NCBI GenBank assembly: GCA_965368585.1
Contig: CBDUNM010000004.1
Span: forward strand, 21,440-85,439
Direction: 5' to 3'
DNA length: 64,000 nucleotides
DNA from: JARRQB01 sp965368585
GTDB lineage: Bacteria; Pseudomonadota; Gammaproteobacteria; Chromatiales; Chromatiaceae
The position numbers were made by a program, and so were the translations under genes. Below the pieces are notes generated by a model that saw only the letters and a list, made by a program, of their open reading frames with translations, was not told the DNA's origin and ran no database searches. The stretch's first letter is position 1. The number at the start of each line of letters is the position of its first letter. Shown in pieces: positions 27,526-37,149 of the stretch.

Positions 27526-28362
27526 TCAATGAGACATGAAAACCGGCACGTTCATGTGTTGCATGATGTACTGCGTGACCCCGCCGAACAGATCTTCGCG
27601 CAAGCGTGAATGGCCGTAGGCCCCGGTGACCAATAAGTCGGGGTTGTTATCTTTGCAGTAATCAAGAATCGTTGCACCTTTGCCCGCAGGAGACACTTCG
27701 AGCACGATACGCCGCGCATCGATCCCGTGCCGTTCCAGGTGCCTGATGATGTCGACGCCGTTCGTCCCGTGCGCCCTGCTGTCTTGTGCGTCTCTGGCAA
27801 CGGTGACGACATCGAGCCGTGTTTTGGTTTCAAGTATTTGCATCGCGTCGGTCAGCGCCCGGGCCGAGGCGCGACCACCATCCCACGCCACCACTGCGTA
27901 TTCCGAGAACTGGCGGCATTCGTAGCCGCCGGGAACGATAAGCAAGGGTTTGCCGGATCGGGTGACGATATCTTCGGCCCTGATGTGCTGCTTCTTGTCA
28001 CTCAAGTCGGACACTTGACCCATCAGCATCAGGTCGAAGTACCGCGAATAGCGGGTCAAAATATCATTGGGGCGTCCCTCATCGTGCAGCCATTTAGCTG
28101 TTCCATCGAACTGCTGTTCGGCAACACGCTGAAAAAAGGTCTTTTCGATGGACTTCGCCAAGCCATCCTCCGCCGTCTTTAACGACCGCATGACGTCATC
28201 CGAAATCCAGCGTTCTATCTTGCCTTCAAAACGGACCGGTACACTGGCATGCAGAGCGGTCAAGGTTGCGTCGTATTTTTTACACATCTGTACGGCCATG
28301 CACAGCGCCGACTCTGCGTTGGCGCTGGCATTGTAAGATATCGCGAGATCTTTGATCGCCAT
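27526..28362 (-). CDS. Tandem-domain universal stress protein
   Basis: A 278-residue cytoplasmic protein made of two UspA domains (about 1-140 and 145-278). The second keeps the ATP-binding signature GAYGHSRLREDLFGGVT, followed by MNVPVFMSH at the end. The first domain is degenerate at that site (GQVSDLSDKKQHIRAEDIV). Such double proteins bind ATP and respond to starvation or oxidative stress. The ATG at 28362 matches the family start (MAIKDLAISYNAS); the frame continues 10 codons upstream. It is convergent with tctA. Confidence 0.85.
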   Translation of the reverse strand: MAIKDLAISYNASANAESALCMAVQMCKKYDATLTALHASVPVRFEGKIERWISDDVMRSLKTAEDGLAKSIEKTFFQRVAEQQFDGTAKWLHDEGRPNDILTRYSRYFDLMLMGQVSDLSDKKQHIRAEDIVTRSGKPLLIVPGGYECRQFSEYAVVAWDGGRASARALTDAMQILETKTRLDVVTVARDAQDSRAHGTNGVDIIRHLERHGIDARRIVLEVSPAGKGATILDYCKDNNPDLLVTGAYGHSRLREDLFGGVTQYIMQHMNVPVFMSH

Positions 28363-28606
28363 GCTCGTCTTCCCGTTCTCTCGGCTTCGCAATCCGCCGT
28401 TATCAGGTTCAAGCTGAATAACAGCTCCACCTGGCTATCATAATCGATTACGTGGCGTCGTCGACCGGGAATGCGGCATGCGGCGCACGTCCGCCCGGAT
28501 AGGTAGAGCGCGCGCGGTACTCTACCGTCTCCAGGAAGATCCGATTGATCAGCCGGGTGCCGAGATTGGCCCTTAGCATGTATCCCTGCGTTTGGCAGAT
28601 ACGCAA

Positions 28607-31510
28607 CTATAGTCCGTGGCGCTCGAGGTTCTCGTCTTCCTGCCTCTTGAACTGCTGGAATCTGGGAATGAACTTATCCCAGTCGATGATATGCGCATCG
28701 ATTTCCGGGCCGTCGATGCAGGCGTGCTTGCGGACCAGCTTGCCTTCGACGGTCACGGGTACCATACAGGCCCCACACATGCCAGTCGCGTCCACCATGA
28801 TCGAATTGAGGCTGGCGACGGTACGCACGCCGTAGGGCTTGGTGAGATCGCTGACCGCGCGCATCATCAACGGCGGGCCGATGGCGACGACCTCCACGAC
28901 TTTACGACCGACGCCGCCCTTTGCACCCTCCAGCATTTCTGCCAGCGGCCCGGTGACGAAGCCTTCGACGCCGAAGCTGCCATCGTTGGTGGTATAGATC
29001 ACCTCCAGGGTCTCCGGGAACTCGGCCTGCAGCAGACCAATGCGCTGATCAGGCTGCGCCCAGAACATGAGATCCCTGGTGCGGAAGCCTGCGATCAGGG
29101 TCACGTGATTGCCCATGCGCAGGTGCTCGCGCATGATGGGATAGACGGGTGGCAGACCGACGCCGCCGGCGGTGAAGACCACCGTCTCGCCCTGCTCGTA
29201 TCGATGCAGCTGACTGGGTAGCCCAAGCGGCCCGGCGATACCGGTGAACGCGTCGCCGACCTCCATTTTGTTCATCAGGATCGAACTGCTTCCCAGCCCC
29301 TGGATGACCAAATCGATGGTGCCTGCGTCGGCATCCCAATCCGCCAGGGTGAGGGGAATCAACTCGCCCTTTTCCCAAGCCAGGACCCGCACGAACTGAC
29401 CCGCCCTGGCCGCTTTGGCAACCATCGGCGAGTGCACGACAAACTCGACGATGCCGGCCGCGAGATCGATCTTTTCGCGAATCGCCTGAGGTGCCTGGCC
29501 CAGCTTGGTGTAGCGTTCCGCGCTCTCGACCAGGGACCGTATTTCGCTTGTTTCAAAGGGAGTCGCACCGATGATCTCTCGGGCGGCCTCCTGCCCGTCG
29601 CCGGCCGCCTTGATGGCGGTGGACCCCCCGCGCGCCGCGTCGCCGCCGGTGTAGACGTCGTCTACGGAGGTCTCCTGGGTTCCCGACCTGATCTCGATGG
29701 TTCCCCACTTGCTGGTCTTAAGTCCTGGCTCGGCGTCCTTGACGATTGGGTTGGAGGAATTGCCCAAGGCCATGATGGCCAGATCGACACGCACCTTCTC
29801 GGTTTCGCCGGTCGCGATCGGGCGTCGCCGTCCGGACGCGTCGGGTTCTCCCAGTTCCATGACATCGAGTATCGCGTGGGTCACGAAGTGGGTCTTGTCG
29901 TTGCCGATGAACTCCTGCGGCGCTCGCAGCACCTTGAGCTGGATGCCCTCCTCCAGGGCGTGATGCAGTTCCTCCACCCGCACCGGCATCTCCGCCTGGG
30001 TGCGACGGTAGACAATAGTGACCTCACCGCCCAAGCGCCGTGCTGTCCGGGCCGCGTCCATGGCGGTATTGCCGCCGCCGATGACGATAATCTGCTTGCC
30101 CCTGGTCGCGGGCAGCGGCGTCTCGTAGCCTTCCTTGTGGGCCTGCATCAGATTGACCCGGGTGAGGAACTCGTTCGCCGACAGGATACCGAGCATGTGC
30201 TCGCCGGGAATGTTCATGAACCGCGGCAGGCCGGCGCCGGTGCCAACAAAAATCTTCCAGAAACCCGCCCGTTTCAGCGCCTCCAGGGTCGCGGTCTTAC
30301 CCACGATGAAATTCCGGACGAACTTCCCTCCCAACTGCTCGATCTTGCGCACCACGTCGTCGATCAATTCGTTGGGCAGGCGGAACTCCGGAATCCCGTA
30401 GCGCAGCACGCCGCCGAGTTCGTGGAAGGCCTCGAACACCGTGACCGGATAGCCTTCCTTCGCGAGCAGATAGGCGTTGATCATGCCGGCCGGACCAGAC
30501 CCGACGACCGCGATCGGCGGGCGGTCGGCCTTGGCCCAGGGACTGACGACTTCGGGCAAATCGAGGTACTTGTCTGGGTTCAGGATCTTCTCGCTCTGGG
30601 GCAGATACCACTCCAGTTGCCCGATCTCGATGGGCCGCTGGTTGTGGGTGCACACGCCCTGACACTGGATCTCCTGGGGGCATACCCGGCCTGTCACATT
30701 GGGCAGCGGATTCGATTCCTTGATCAGCTCGAACGCCTGTCTGAACTTGCCCTCTCCCATCAGGTGCAACACCTCAGGGATGTGTATCTTGACCGGACAG
30801 CCGCCCTTGTTCTCACCCTTGTCCATGACCGGTAGGCCCAGTTCGCAGGGGCGGTCGTCGCACTGCTTGTCCCTCAGCACCTCCAGCCAAACCAGCAGTT
30901 CCACTTCACGATAGCTGTAGCCGAGGCCCATGTAACCGAGGTAGCCCTGGTTGACCAGGTCAAAATCCTTGGACCGTTCCTCGGGTGGACGCATGTAAGG
31001 CGGGATGCTGTTGTTTCCCGGCCAGTCCTGCGACAGCCCCTTGAACATCGGATAGCGTTCCGCGAGGTGCTCATCGATGGCGCGGATGAACTTCCGCTTG
31101 AATTTCAACGGAATGTTCCAAATGAATCTGAGCAGGACGGTGCTCATATCGTCCGCCCTGAGGAGCAAGTTCCACAAGGTATTGGTGAAGGATTCGCTCA
31201 GCGCGTCCTGCTGGAACTCCCAGGCGATGGCGTTGATACCCTCGGAAATGAACACCTGGTTGAAAAACTTGGGATCGTCGACCAGGCGTCTTTGCAGCAG
31301 ACCGATCTGCTTGCGGAATACCTCCACCGCCTCGCTGTGCTCCAGTTCCTGCACGGCTTCCCTGGCATCGTGGATCCGGTTGCGGTTGGATTCGATCTCC
31401 AGACTGGCCCGATAGTAGCGCTCCACGTCTTCACGGTGGTACTGGCAAGCGGGATGGTTCTGCGCGTCCGCGCCGGCCTGTGTCGAGTTTTCACCAAATT
31501 GAGTTGACAT
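28607..31510 (-). CDS. NfnAB-like fused flavoprotein (GltD-type plus ferredoxin-NAD(P) reductase)
   Basis: About 967 residues in three parts. The N-terminal 200 residues are a helical domain I do not recognise. The middle (about 230-680) is a glutamate-synthase small-chain-like module. It has a cysteine-rich Fe-S segment (GRVCPQEIQCQGVC), an FAD site (VVGSGPAGMINAYLLAKEGY) and an NAD(P) site (VIGGGNTAMDAARTARRLGG). The C-terminal part (about 700-970) resembles NfnA or dihydroorotate-dehydrogenase electron-transfer subunits, with MCGACMVPVTVEG for a 2Fe-2S cluster. It would move electrons between ferredoxin and NAD(P)H, possibly with bifurcation. The PFOR gene lies just upstream in the same direction, its natural partner. 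A second ATG at 31522 is possible. Confidence 0.85.
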   Translation of the reverse strand: MSTQFGENSTQAGADAQNHPACQYHREDVERYYRASLEIESNRNRIHDAREAVQELEHSEAVEVFRKQIGLLQRRLVDDPKFFNQVFISEGINAIAWEFQQDALSESFTNTLWNLLLRADDMSTVLLRFIWNIPLKFKRKFIRAIDEHLAERYPMFKGLSQDWPGNNSIPPYMRPPEERSKDFDLVNQGYLGYMGLGYSYREVELLVWLEVLRDKQCDDRPCELGLPVMDKGENKGGCPVKIHIPEVLHLMGEGKFRQAFELIKESNPLPNVTGRVCPQEIQCQGVCTHNQRPIEIGQLEWYLPQSEKILNPDKYLDLPEVVSPWAKADRPPIAVVGSGPAGMINAYLLAKEGYPVTVFEAFHELGGVLRYGIPEFRLPNELIDDVVRKIEQLGGKFVRNFIVGKTATLEALKRAGFWKIFVGTGAGLPRFMNIPGEHMLGILSANEFLTRVNLMQAHKEGYETPLPATRGKQIIVIGGGNTAMDAARTARRLGGEVTIVYRRTQAEMPVRVEELHHALEEGIQLKVLRAPQEFIGNDKTHFVTHAILDVMELGEPDASGRRRPIATGETEKVRVDLAIMALGNSSNPIVKDAEPGLKTSKWGTIEIRSGTQETSVDDVYTGGDAARGGSTAIKAAGDGQEAAREIIGATPFETSEIRSLVESAERYTKLGQAPQAIREKIDLAAGIVEFVVHSPMVAKAARAGQFVRVLAWEKGELIPLTLADWDADAGTIDLVIQGLGSSSILMNKMEVGDAFTGIAGPLGLPSQLHRYEQGETVVFTAGGVGLPPVYPIMREHLRMGNHVTLIAGFRTRDLMFWAQPDQRIGLLQAEFPETLEVIYTTNDGSFGVEGFVTGPLAEMLEGAKGGVGRKVVEVVAIGPPLMMRAVSDLTKPYGVRTVASLNSIMVDATGMCGACMVPVTVEGKLVRKHACIDGPEIDAHIIDWDKFIPRFQQFKRQEDENLERHGL

Positions 31511-31598
31511 GCTGTTACCCATTCCAAAGCGTTAATGTCGACGCCAGAGGACTTCCTCGACGCCCGCAGTGCCATCGAGCCCCCGACTCATCCGGCGC

Positions 31599-34500
31599 TC
31601 ATGAGGCGCTCGGCTGACGGAATCGGATGATCTCGGCATCGCAATCGTCGGCGACCCGCGCCGCTTTCTGGATCAACTCCGGGGTGAGCTCGATTCTGTC
31701 GAAAATTCCGGGAATCACGCGGCTCACCTCTTTCGGCTCGCCGTCGACCATTATCTTGGTCTTCTCGAACAGCTCGCTCAAGTCCTGATAGCAGGTCTTG
31801 CAGTTGGTGCATCTGGACATGTCGTTGGCGGTGATCTCCACCAACGGTCCATCGCCGCCGGTCTGCGCGCCGGCTCGCGGCGGTGCAGGTTCCTTTACGC
31901 TGGTCGTGATCTCGTCGACGGATAACGAGGTGCTCGCGGCCGACGGTGACGGCGCCCCCGAGGACGAGGCAATCTCGGCCATGCCCCTCGCAATGGCGTC
32001 GATCGAACTCTCGCGTGCCGCATTCGACTGCCGGTATTTCTCTTGCCACTGCTCCAACTCCTTGCGATGGTTCGCGTGCAGGCGATCGACGTGCAGGCCG
32101 CCGAGGTACTCCAGCATGCGCCAGTTTCTGCGGCGCTCTTCGGTCAGCTCGATAATCGCCGTGGAAACGGCCATCTTGACCAACCGATGGTCGTCGTCGG
32201 TCGACCAGACGAACGGCGTCTTGCCATGGCGCTTTGCCGGCAGCAAATCGATGTATTCGTGCACCGGTACCGTATCGTCGTCTGCCCGGGCAAGGTGAAA
32301 ATGCTTTTTAAAGCGGCCCTCGTGGAGCGCAAAATCGGCTGGGGTGAACGGCACTTCCATCAGCTGCGCTTGACCGTCGCCATCGAGATATTCCAGCGTG
32401 GTGGTCGTCCAGTCCTTGCCGATATCCGGGTTACCGTCCAGGACGAAGCGTTCGGCCAGGGTGTCGCCCCGGCGCGGGTCATGCACGAACACCGGGCTCA
32501 TGCGGCTCTCCACGGCCAGCCCGGCGCGGTGGCTGCCGGCGTCGTCGGCGATGCCGTGCTCCGACATACAGGCCGTATAGGTATCGAGCACCGCCGGGGA
32601 CTCGTGGTAGTTGAGAAACTCCATGACGTTTTTCATGAAGTGGCTCTGCAGAGCGGCGTTGGTCTGGACGACCAGCACCTTGGGATGGAAGGCGGCGATC
32701 AGGCCCAGTTCTTTGCGATCCTCATGCTTGCCGATGTGGGCGACGCCGAACCGCGTCAGGTCGGAATCCTGGGAGGTGAAGCTGGCGGTCGATGCCTGCC
32801 CGCCGGTGTTGGAATAGGCCCCGGTGTTCAGCACTACCACCTTGATCGGTGTACTCGTAACCAACAGACGCGACAAGGCACCGAACCCGATATCGTACAT
32901 GGCGCCGTCACCACCCATGCTGATGACGCCCGGCAACAGCCCCAGTTCCTCGGCGGAAAACTGCTCCCAGTTGAAAGTCCGGAAAAAGCGATCGTGGATC
33001 TCCGGGTTGTACTGATCCTCTAAATCCAGTTTGGCCGTGCGCAGGGCACGAAAGTCTTCGACGGCCGTGGCGCTCAAACCCTCAAAGATGCCCTTGGCCA
33101 AGGGCACCGCGTCCTGAAACAGACTGTTCACCCAGGGGTCCGTGTAGGGGTTGAACGGAAAGGTCGAGGCATACACGCTGCTGCAGCCGGTGGCGTTGGC
33201 GATCGCGGCGCGGGCGGGGCCATTGCCGGTCGGACCGCTCTCCAGATGATAGAGGCGCGTCTCCAGCGCGCGGATGGTCTGACCCATGCGCTCCAACCGC
33301 CCCGGGTCCTGCTCGTCGATCTGCACCTGGTCCAGCTTGGCACCGAGACCGTCGATGAGTTCCTCCAGTTGCTGGATCTGGTCCTTGCGCTTGCGCTCGT
33401 GGATGGCCCGATTGGTGGCCATCAGCATACGTATTGCCGTCACCTCGCCGCAACCACGGCAGGCACCGTGACCGCCCGTCATGGCGTAGTAGTTGTCGCG
33501 ATCCAGCACCAGGCGTTTGGCGTCGCCACCGGGTTGGATCGCGTTCTGCCAGAAGCGCGCCGGCGTGTTCTGGGTTTTGCTCAGAAACTCGAACTCCCGC
33601 TGCAGCGATTCGAGCACCTCGGAGGTCTGGCGTTGGGCAGTGAGCGCACCGGGACCGCAGACGTCGACGCATTCGAGGCAGCCGCTGCACTTCCACGGGT
33701 CGACGTTTACCGAATACAGCCCGCCGCTGCCGGGTACCGCTTTTTCCATCGCGTCGAAGAACGGCCGGGTCTTGACCACCGGCAGAACGGCGAGCGCCTC
33801 GACCATCTTCGCGAAGCCGCGTTTGAGGGTGATCTCGCTGATATCCAGCCCGTCCACCGCCTTGCTGGCGATTTCGTGGAAGGGCTTGGGGTCCTTACTC
33901 GGCAGCTTCCGATAGGCGTCGCGGATCGCCTTGGCAAGATCGAACACGTGACCCGTAAGCGAACCCATCTGCTGCTCGGTCACATTCAGACTGCGAATGG
34001 CAGTCAGCAGGAGGTCGTGGATCTCGTGCACCGTGTTCGGTATGGCGGCATCCGGGCAGACGAAGGCGCATTCCATGCAACCGGTGCACAGGTGGGGGGT
34101 GTACTTCGGCACGTCCAGACGGAACAAGCCTTTGTCCTTCCAGGCGGCGCTCGCAATCGGCATGAACAGGCCGGCGCCCGGAATGACCGGGTCCTCGCCG
34201 ATGGTGCCGTCCTTGCAGCGGTTGGCCATGACCTGGTCGTAGAACTTCTTGTCGAAAAACGCGGCACTGCCCTCGCTGTCCGAGGCCTTGACCATGGAGG
34301 CCGATACCGCGATACCGGGCCCTGCTTTGACCGGTGCCAGTTGATCCGACTCGCGGAAGACCGGGTCGCCGTAGTCTACCTCGAGCATCGCCTCAAGCCC
34401 TTCCTCTATTACCGCCATGTTGCTTGCCACGACGTTTTCGCCCTTGGAGCCGAACTTCTTCGTCACCTGCTGCCGGATCTTGTCCAAGATCGTCTGTTCG

Positions 34501-36722
34501 GATGCGTCGACGTATACTCGGCGTATAAACCCGCATACGGCGCCGATGAATGCGATACCCATCATCCGGATTTCGAGGTCGGGCGCAGGGGCGTGCTTCT
34601 TGGCAACGCCGAATGCATCCACGATGTAGAGATGGATGTTTTTCTCCCGTATCGTCTTGCGGGCGAAGGCGGGCAGCTCCTTCCACACCTCCAGTGGGGT
34701 GTGATGCGATTGCAAAATAAAGGTGCCGTCCTCGGCCAGACCGCGCAGCGGATTGGTATGACTGAAGACCTTGTGATCGGGCGAAACGACGACCTCGACA
34801 TCTTCGAGCTCCGCGTTCGTAATCTTGATCGGTTCAGGACTCAGTGAAATATAGAAGTTGGTGGGTGCGCCGCTCTTCTCCGAGCCGTACTTGGGGGCGG
34901 ACTTCGAATGCAATCCCAACACCCCCGCGAGGATGTCCGTCAGCAGCTTGCCGGTGGCGATGGTGCCATAGCCGCCCACCGAGTGAAAACGCACCCGGAA
35001 GGCTCCCGGCGGGAGCAGGCAGGGGTTTTCTTCGGTCTCCAGCGCCATGAACTCGGTTTCCGGATAGGCAGCCCTCAACCTGACCTGCAGTTCGGCGTTC
35101 GCCGCGTCGGGCTTGTCCGAGAAAAACTGCGAGCCCAGGTAGAAAAAGGGTACGCTGAGCGCGCTTTCCATGTTCTTGAACGCTGCAATGAGGTGGCGGG
35201 GCTGCAGATCGTGCGCCCCCAGCCCGAAGATACCCGTACTCACTTTCGGCAGTTCGGTGATGGCCGGAATACCCTGGTGGCGAATCAGGCCGCCGTTCTC
35301 GAGCGCTTTGAACAGCGCCTTCATCACCCGATCGGTGAGCGCCGTCTGGTCCGAGCGTTCGAGTACCGTGACGGCCCGCTTTCCGGCGAGCGCCGCGATC
35401 AACTCGCCTTCCGGGAAGGGCTGCAGTAGCTTGATCGAGACCACACCGACCTTTTTGCCCAGTCTGCGCAGGTGGGCGGCCACCGCCTCAGCGTCGTCGG
35501 TCACGGATCCCAGTCCGATGATGACGTGCTCGGCGTCCTCGGCCCGATAGGTTTGTACCGGCGCATAAAAACGGCCGGTCAGCGCGCCGTATTCCGCCAT
35601 CGCCTGCTTGACGAAATCGGGCACGTCCCTGACGAAGTGGGTGAAGTGGTCGACGGAACCCGCCTGGAAATCAGGCTGATTCTGCACACCACCGGTCAGT
35701 CCCGGGTTCTGTATGTCGACCAGCGCGGGGACCAGTTGCCGGGTGCCCTTCTCGAACGCATTGAGCCACTGCCGTTGCCATTGACCACGCAGTTCTTCTG
35801 GAATCAGGGCGAGCGTCTCTCCGAGCAGCGTGCCCGTGTTATCTGCCTCGATCTCGCTGTTGCGTTCGTCCAGGAACGCGCGCAGCCCGGCGAGTTCGCT
35901 CGGCGCGATGTCGCCCGCGTGGCGTTTCAGATACTGATGGAGCTGGTGGACGCGGCCCTTGGCCCCGAAGAGTATCTCCTGCGCCACCGTCGGCGCCTTG
36001 ATTCTGCCGGCCGGATCGCCCAGAAACTCCTTGAGCAGTTCTGGCTCCGGCATGCGGGCCTCGCTCTGCATATGGCTGGTTGCAAAGCCGTCGATCGCGT
36101 TGGCAACGGGAACCAGGGACCGGGCACTTACTTTGTAGGCGATGGCGGCCAGATCGGCCGCTTCCTGCGGATTACTGCCGAACAGAATCGTATAGCCCGC
36201 CGGCAACAGGGCATAGACGTCGTCGTGCCCCGCCATCACATTCAGGGAGTGTCTGGATACGACGCGCGCGGCGACCTGCAGCACGAACCCGCCGACCTTT
36301 TTTCCCACAGTCGCGTAGTGGGATTCCAGGCCATAGAGTATTCCCTGGCTGGACGAGGCGTTCGAGATGTACTTGCCGCCAGTCAACGCAGCGCCCATCG
36401 CGCCGCTCTGAGCCGAATGTTCTCCCTCAGGTTCGAAGAAAAACGGGTGCTTGTCCCAGACATTACAGCCACCCTTGGCGCGATACGCCTCGAACAGCTC
36501 CGAAATCTCGGTGGACGGCGTGATCGGGTATCCAATCACACCGCCGCAGACATGTCCCATCACATGTGCAATGGCGCCGTTGCCGTGGATGACCGTTGCA
36601 ATTCCCGGGTATTTATAGCTCTTGGTTGGTTCCCGGACGGTACCGGTGCCCGCTGCGGTTCCGATTTCGGGACTGGATTCAGCCCGCTCCTTCAGCGCGA
36701 CCTTGGCCTCGGCTTGTTGCAT
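31599..36722 (-). CDS. nifJ: Giant pyruvate:ferredoxin (flavodoxin) oxidoreductase
   Basis: A 1707-residue PFOR joining pyruvate, CoA and ferredoxin to acetyl-CoA and CO2, reversible in carbon fixation. Visible: YPITPSTEISELF (about 65), the gamma domain, and two 4Fe-4S motifs, CTGCMECAFVC (about 877) and CSGCLECVDVC (about 1014). The TPP domain has GGHGACRGCGEVTA and GGDGAMYDIG (about 1270). It is some 500 residues longer than usual. A charged coiled-coil insert (RKRKDQIQQLEELIDGLGAK, near 1110-1160) splits the TPP region, and the C-terminus gains a Ser/Pro linker and an Fe-S domain (CTNCKTCYQDL, near 1640). GGAGGAGGAAGT sits before the ATG. Ends 88 bases before the NfnAB-like gene. Confidence 0.93.
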   Translation of the reverse strand: MQQAEAKVALKERAESSPEIGTAAGTGTVREPTKSYKYPGIATVIHGNGAIAHVMGHVCGGVIGYPITPSTEISELFEAYRAKGGCNVWDKHPFFFEPEGEHSAQSGAMGAALTGGKYISNASSSQGILYGLESHYATVGKKVGGFVLQVAARVVSRHSLNVMAGHDDVYALLPAGYTILFGSNPQEAADLAAIAYKVSARSLVPVANAIDGFATSHMQSEARMPEPELLKEFLGDPAGRIKAPTVAQEILFGAKGRVHQLHQYLKRHAGDIAPSELAGLRAFLDERNSEIEADNTGTLLGETLALIPEELRGQWQRQWLNAFEKGTRQLVPALVDIQNPGLTGGVQNQPDFQAGSVDHFTHFVRDVPDFVKQAMAEYGALTGRFYAPVQTYRAEDAEHVIIGLGSVTDDAEAVAAHLRRLGKKVGVVSIKLLQPFPEGELIAALAGKRAVTVLERSDQTALTDRVMKALFKALENGGLIRHQGIPAITELPKVSTGIFGLGAHDLQPRHLIAAFKNMESALSVPFFYLGSQFFSDKPDAANAELQVRLRAAYPETEFMALETEENPCLLPPGAFRVRFHSVGGYGTIATGKLLTDILAGVLGLHSKSAPKYGSEKSGAPTNFYISLSPEPIKITNAELEDVEVVVSPDHKVFSHTNPLRGLAEDGTFILQSHHTPLEVWKELPAFARKTIREKNIHLYIVDAFGVAKKHAPAPDLEIRMMGIAFIGAVCGFIRRVYVDASEQTILDKIRQQVTKKFGSKGENVVASNMAVIEEGLEAMLEVDYGDPVFRESDQLAPVKAGPGIAVSASMVKASDSEGSAAFFDKKFYDQVMANRCKDGTIGEDPVIPGAGLFMPIASAAWKDKGLFRLDVPKYTPHLCTGCMECAFVCPDAAIPNTVHEIHDLLLTAIRSLNVTEQQMGSLTGHVFDLAKAIRDAYRKLPSKDPKPFHEIASKAVDGLDISEITLKRGFAKMVEALAVLPVVKTRPFFDAMEKAVPGSGGLYSVNVDPWKCSGCLECVDVCGPGALTAQRQTSEVLESLQREFEFLSKTQNTPARFWQNAIQPGGDAKRLVLDRDNYYAMTGGHGACRGCGEVTAIRMLMATNRAIHERKRKDQIQQLEELIDGLGAKLDQVQIDEQDPGRLERMGQTIRALETRLYHLESGPTGNGPARAAIANATGCSSVYASTFPFNPYTDPWVNSLFQDAVPLAKGIFEGLSATAVEDFRALRTAKLDLEDQYNPEIHDRFFRTFNWEQFSAEELGLLPGVISMGGDGAMYDIGFGALSRLLVTSTPIKVVVLNTGAYSNTGGQASTASFTSQDSDLTRFGVAHIGKHEDRKELGLIAAFHPKVLVVQTNAALQSHFMKNVMEFLNYHESPAVLDTYTACMSEHGIADDAGSHRAGLAVESRMSPVFVHDPRRGDTLAERFVLDGNPDIGKDWTTTTLEYLDGDGQAQLMEVPFTPADFALHEGRFKKHFHLARADDDTVPVHEYIDLLPAKRHGKTPFVWSTDDDHRLVKMAVSTAIIELTEERRRNWRMLEYLGGLHVDRLHANHRKELEQWQEKYRQSNAARESSIDAIARGMAEIASSSGAPSPSAASTSLSVDEITTSVKEPAPPRAGAQTGGDGPLVEITANDMSRCTNCKTCYQDLSELFEKTKIMVDGEPKEVSRVIPGIFDRIELTPELIQKAARVADDCDAEIIRFRQPSAS

Positions 36723-37149
36723 TACTTCCTCCTCCTGCTGCCCAGCGGCAGCGTTTGTGCCTCACTTCGGCGGGATCGCACAAAGGCACCTTAGAACGGT
36801 TCTATGGAAACTGGGCGACGCGTCTTCCACTTGCTTTAGTCAAACCCACCAAGCGCGGTATCCACGGTCGCCTTGGGGCAACAAGTAATACTAGCAGTCA
36901 GTCGCGATCGTAAACGCCGAAGCCCGCAATCATTTCCCGGCCATTGATAACATTTTGCTTACGGTCAAATTCTTTTCCCTTTTTGTCGTTTTGAAAAACG
37001 ACACAGGCCCAGATCGCACCCAGCGCAGTGACCGATAATTGACCGCGACGCCTGTTTCATCGGGTATTTACTAATGGTTTGATGCACTGCACAATAGCGG
37101 CACGTCCGTGCCACACCGTTCAACCCCACCTGAATTACGGAATCCGCCA
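36723..37149. other. Divergent promoter region of nifJ and the HMGL-type aldolase
   Basis: About 430 bases between divergent genes. AT-rich runs near 36943-36990 (ATTGATAACATTTTGC, then AAATTC) may hold promoter elements for nifJ. I cannot identify a specific operator. Confidence 0.4.
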
